DNA from: Corynebacterium freneyi
GTDB taxonomy: Bacteria > Actinomycetota > Actinomycetes > Mycobacteriales > Mycobacteriaceae
Direction of reading: 5' to 3'
Assembly: GCF_030408835.1 (NCBI RefSeq)
Contig: NZ_CP047357.1
Span: 2,356,001-2,420,000 of the forward strand
Length of the DNA: 64,000 nucleotides
The notes beneath the pieces are model-generated. The model saw only the letters and a program-made list of their open reading frames with translations, was not told the DNA's origin and searched no databases. Shown piece by piece: positions 56,187 to 64,000 of this stretch. The position numbers and the translations under genes are program-made. Numbering within the stretch: the first letter of the stretch is position 1; each line of letters begins with the position of its first letter.

Positions 56187-57356
56187 TCAGCGGCCCCAGG
56201 ACTCCTCGTTGGCGCGGTCGACCGCATCCTTGTCGTATTCGCCCGCCGCATCCGCCGGCACCTCGCGCCGCGTACAGGTCGCGTCGAGAATGTGTCGGGC
56301 CAGATCCGTGATGCGCACCCGCTGCACCGACGGCTGCGCCACGGTGTGGGTGGCCAGATACTCGTCGAGCACCGCCGTCCCGCCTGCTTCCGTCACCTTC
56401 GCCACGAGTTCCGGGCCGCCGGCGACGGTCGTGTCCTCCGTGCCCGTCTGGACGTAGACGGTGTCCAGGAAGGACACGTCGCCCAGCGCCGGGGACACCG
56501 ACGGATCGGTCGCGTCCTCGGTGCCGAAGACCGCGCGCAGCATCGTCGCGGCCCGGCCGCGCAGATCCAGGGACGGCGCCGTCAACGCCACCGACGACAG
56601 CGGCGGGCTCTGCTCCCCCGCCTTCCCGGCCCCCTCGGCGAGCATTCTCGCGGCGATGACGCAGGCGTGGGCCCCGGAGGACCGGCCCCACAGGACGATC
56701 TTCGACGCGTCGATCGGGACGTCGCAAAGCAATCGATCCCGCTGCCCCGCCGGTGCCGCAGCCTGCTCCGCCACCCACCGCACGACGGCGACGAGATCTT
56801 CCGCCGCAGCCGGCATCGGGTGTTCGGGGGCCAGACGCACGTCGACGTCGACGACCACCGCCCCGGAGCGCTGGGCCAGCGCCGCGCAATCAGGGCCGAA
56901 GACGCCGTCGCGGGCGCTGCCGTCGCCCATCCACCAGGCACCGCCGTGCGCCGCGACGACCACGGCGCCCGTCGGATTCTTCGGGACGAAAACGCGCACC
57001 GGGATCTCCGCGGCCTCCCCCGAGACGGCCAGATCGTCAAACGACGCGTCGGCGCCGCCGTAGGCCACAAACGGAAGCGTGTGGTCGACGCCGGCGCCGA
57101 GAACGAGCATCGATGCGTGGACGATGTGGTCCGGCAGCCGCGCGGCCCTGTCGTTCGCCGAGGCTCGAGCGGCGGCTACCTCGTCGGCGGAGCCCTCCCA
57201 CGGAACGGTGGCCGTCGTCGAATAGGCGGGGACGTGCTCCTCCAGGTACTCCACCAACTGGCGGAGCTTGCCGGCGTCGGTGGTCACGGGCGTGAAGCCC
57301 TCGGCGGCGGCATCGTAGTCGGGCCGGGCATCGAAGCCGGAAATGGGTTCGCTCAT
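56187..57356 (-). CDS. Alpha/beta hydrolase (HSL-type esterase)
   Basis: A 389-residue esterase of the hormone-sensitive lipase group. Oxyanion loop HGGAWWMGDG (137-146), nucleophile elbow GRSSGAH with Ser226, and RLAPEHPMPAAAED (174-187) are all typical. A His for the triad is probably in LATHTVAQP near the end. About 90 residues precede the fold. No signal peptide, so cytoplasmic. ATG 57356 is chosen; CACAAT at 57369-57364 on the minus strand, seven bases upstream, suggests a leaderless mRNA. Substrate unknown. Confidence 0.87.
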   Translation of the reverse strand: MSEPISGFDARPDYDAAAEGFTPVTTDAGKLRQLVEYLEEHVPAYSTTATVPWEGSADEVAAARASANDRAARLPDHIVHASMLVLGAGVDHTLPFVAYGGADASFDDLAVSGEAAEIPVRVFVPKNPTGAVVVAAHGGAWWMGDGSARDGVFGPDCAALAQRSGAVVVDVDVRLAPEHPMPAAAEDLVAVVRWVAEQAAAPAGQRDRLLCDVPIDASKIVLWGRSSGAHACVIAARMLAEGAGKAGEQSPPLSSVALTAPSLDLRGRAATMLRAVFGTEDATDPSVSPALGDVSFLDTVYVQTGTEDTTVAGGPELVAKVTEAGGTAVLDEYLATHTVAQPSVQRVRITDLARHILDATCTRREVPADAAGEYDKDAVDRANEESWGR

Positions 57357-57441
57357 GCCGCATATTGTGCCAGAGGACATGCGCGACGGGTGCGTCACCG
57401 TTTCCGCTTAACCGATTACCGGCCGGAACAAAGCTGAAACA

Positions 57442-57912
57442 CTATTCTTGATAGAATATGTCCAACGAACTAAGAATATCAGCGAAAGACTCTTCAGTAG
57501 ACACTACCCGCGCTTCTTCATGCAAGAACAAAGCTACCTTAAAATTATTCGCCATATCAAAACACAAGAGGTCACCCTCGTCTTCTGCAAAAGCGAACAT
57601 CTTTAAGACATCATCCTCTTCGAGGACCAGACCACTATCGGCTCGCATCTGCCCGCCCCTCGCTTTGATGGCCTCCAAATAGGAACCAAGAACATTGAAC
57701 CAAGGCCTTTCGCTCACACCTTGAATATCCACGCTCTTCGCAAGGAAATCAACCCCGGGAAAAGCCCAGTCGTCACGAGTGAGCACATCGCTTCTTGAGT
57801 CCAGTTCCGCCCGAACCCAACGATTGAAGCCACTCAGAAAACCGACATACTCTTCCGGAAGCTCCAACTGATACTCTTCCAGGATCTTTTCAACTTTACG
57901 CGCGTTATCCAC
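57442..57912 (-). CDS. SMI1/KNR4 (SUKH) family protein, likely orphan immunity protein
   Basis: A 156-residue protein with the SUKH signature ELPEEYVGFLSGFNRW near residues 17-32, then GVDFLAKSVDI and LLCFDMANNFKVALFLHEE. Many SUKH proteins protect against nuclease toxins of polymorphic or contact systems. No toxin gene is next to it. The gene is clearly poorer in G+C (about 45-50% by eye) than its neighbours and uses A/T-ending codons, a sign of transfer. The GTG start has GGGAGG seven bases upstream, so it looks expressed. Confidence 0.78.
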   Translation of the reverse strand: MDNARKVEKILEEYQLELPEEYVGFLSGFNRWVRAELDSRSDVLTRDDWAFPGVDFLAKSVDIQGVSERPWFNVLGSYLEAIKARGGQMRADSGLVLEEDDVLKMFAFAEDEGDLLCFDMANNFKVALFLHEEARVVSTEESFADILSSLDIFYQE

Positions 57913-58142
57913 GCTTCCACCTCCCCTCGACCGGTTGCCTTCGCATTTCGGCGCACATTAACAGGGTTACATGCCTCCAGAAACCCAGTCGGATTTGAGA
58001 CGATGCAAGCACCAACCCGGCCCATAGGACCTAAGCGGAAAAGTAGCATAGCTTAGTCTTGATCGCAGCGGCGGGCAGCGAAGATCAGTCGCCCCCACAC
58101 CAACCCCCCACAGGCAATCAGCCGGAACCGCGCCCCACACAC
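57913..58142. other. Low-GC intergenic stretch after the rRNA operon
   Basis: No credible gene. The part next to the SUKH gene shares its lower G+C. One copy of a 37-bp direct repeat lies at 58101-58137. Confidence 0.4.
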
Positions 58143-58250
58143 AAAAAAGACGGGCCCCGCCGGCCCGCCCACACGCAAGCGCCCCCAGAAATGCGTGAAG
58201 CGTGGTCCCCGCCAACCCCCACACAGGGAATCAGCGGAAACCACGCTCCA
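58101..58250. repeat. Imperfect 37-bp direct repeat downstream of 5S
   Basis: 58101-58137 and 58213-58250 share CAACCCCC(C)ACA...AATCAGC(C)GGAA(A)CC. The second copy is part of a stem-loop (AGCGTGGT 58198-58205 with ACCACGCT 58240-58247) that may be a further terminator. Confidence 0.6.
58143..58167 (-). terminator. Terminator of the rRNA operon
   Basis: On the minus strand CGGGCC and GGCCCG (58167-58162 and 58156-58151) form a stem followed by TC and TTTTTT. It lies about 100 bp past 5S. Confidence 0.7.
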
Positions 58251-58266
58251 CGCAAACAAGTTATTG

Positions 58267-58383
58267 GCCGGCGGTGACCTACTCTCCCACACCCTCCCAG
58301 GTGCAGTACCATCGGCGCAGGTGGGCTTAGCTTCCGGGTTCGGAATGGGACCGGGCGTGACCCCACCGCTATAACCACCGACA
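58267..58383 (-). rRNA. rrf: 5S ribosomal RNA
   Basis: On the minus strand the typical 5S core is seen: GGTGGTTATAGCGGTGGGG at the start, CCCATTCCGAACCCGGAAGC in loop B/C and GGGAGAGTAGGTCACCGCC at the end. Ends estimated from these landmarks. Confidence 0.93.
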
Positions 58384-58466
58384 CGATCTACGGGAACACA
58401 CCAACCACACACACCAACCACCACACACAGGTGGCCGGCAAGGGTCGGGGGTGCTGTCCCAGACGC

Positions 58467-58483
58467 TGGATAGTGGACGCGAA
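58467..58483. other. Downstream arm of the 23S precursor processing stem
   Basis: CTGGATAGTGGACGCGA here is the exact reverse complement of 61685-61701 on the other side of the 23S gene. The pair would form the long helix cut by RNase III to free pre-23S rRNA. Confidence 0.75.
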
Positions 58484-58544
58484 CCAAAACTCTTGGTCCT
58501 TCTCGTTACGTAGAAAATGTCAACCGCACACCCCACAAAGAGAT

Positions 58545-63511
<4,967 letters not shown>

Positions 63512-64000
63512 AGCTATTTCAGTGAAAAGCTCAAAACCGGCAAAAACAAACGACAAACCAACCACACTCGGCTGGCCTGGCATTCATATCCGAAAAAACA
63601 GTGCACCCACCCCGACAGGGTGAAGGAGCAGGCACACCAAACAGGTTGAAAAGAAAGAGCAACCAGAAACTCCTGGCACTCACCAAATCAACACAAAATA
63701 AAGTACATCGGCACACTATCGAGTTCTCAAAAAACACACGCACACCCACAACAACCAGGCACACCCAGCGCCGCAAGCAGCAAGAAGGAATCTTAAACCA
63801 CCCGCCCCACCGAAGTCAAACTCGGCGCAACCAGAAGGTAAATTCCCCGCAAACACCCCGCCCGACCAGCACCCTTGCAGGCACCAACCCGGCGTCTCGC
63901 TTGCCCCGGTAACACTACACACGACCACCGCGGACACCAAAACCGCAGGCTAACCCCGCTATCCAGCTCATCACGGTCACGTGTTTACCGACCGTTCATC
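63512..64000 (-). other. rRNA operon leader and promoter region
   Basis: About 490 bases upstream of 16S on the minus strand. The leader holds GAGAACTCGATAGTGTGC (near 63715-63735), a sequence type common in actinobacterial rrn leaders. No protein gene seen. Confidence 0.6.
63790..63819 (-). promoter_or_regulatory. rRNA operon promoter
   Basis: On the minus strand TTGACT (63819-63814), an 18-bp spacer and TAAGAT (63795-63790). Transcription would start near 63783, giving a leader of about 270 bases before 16S. Additional upstream promoters are possible outside the window. Confidence 0.7.

Overview
The window is high-GC (about two-thirds G+C by eye) actinobacterial chromosome. Gene content and order point to Corynebacterium. 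An acyl-CoA carboxylase beta/epsilon pair is followed by maf, thtR and accBC, and the propionate genes prpDBC-prpR lie near pyc. The pairs mctBC, accDA-fkpA-gltA-serC, sepH, cspB, rpf and an XPB helicase are arranged much as in C. glutamicum, though with rearrangements and insertions. I cannot name the species from sequence alone.

Layout. 1-10.6 kb: carboxylase block (3' end of accD, accE, maf, a Cj0069-like protein, thtR, biotinylated accBC, pyc). 10.7-18.5 kb: methylcitrate cycle (prpD-prpB-prpC on the minus strand, prpR divergent), then glpK and cobF. 18.5-23 kb: tRNA-Arg(CCT), a small acidic protein, a DtxR-boxed surface protein, a lipoprotein and an orphan gcvT. 23-31.4 kb (all minus): monocarboxylate transporter mctBC, a CtpE-like P-type ATPase with an EchA6-like non-catalytic crotonase, an aldo/keto reductase and a membrane-tethered glutamate-synthase-like flavoprotein. 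31.4-34.6 kb: a four-gene Xre regulator/membrane protein/ABC exporter operon. 34.7-42 kb: ribokinase and nucleoside hydrolase, accDA, fkpA, gltA, serC. 42-49.4 kb: sepH, a DUF6928-like protein, an rRNA/tRNA methyltransferase, a purine permease, a DUF3027 protein divergent from a glutaminyl-cyclase lipoprotein, a DUF2771 protein and a cold-shock protein. 49.4-57.4 kb: a c-di-AMP riboswitch with rpf, a small unknown protein, a helicase-associated protein with the XPB helicase, a DUF3239 protein and an esterase. 57.4-64 kb: a low-GC SUKH-type orphan and a complete rRNA operon on the minus strand (16S-23S-5S, no spacer tRNA) with its promoter near 63.8 kb.

How the genes fit together. Much of the left and centre handles short acids and acyl-CoAs. 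MctBC imports acetate, propionate and pyruvate. PrpDBC under PrpR burns propionyl-CoA. Pyc and GltA feed the TCA cycle. AccBC, AccD, AccE and AccDA make carboxylated acyl-CoA precursors for fatty and mycolic acids. Visible regulation includes a DtxR-type iron box, a GlxR-type palindrome, a ydaO riboswitch before rpf, and several promoters that predict leaderless mRNAs.

The best candidates for something new are the self-contained Xre/ABC operon with a palindrome in its promoter, the divergent promoter pair sharing bases of their -10 boxes, the EchA6 pseudoenzyme in a FAS-I organism, and the iron-controlled neocarzinostatin-like surface protein. I found no CRISPR array, prophage or intact insertion sequence.
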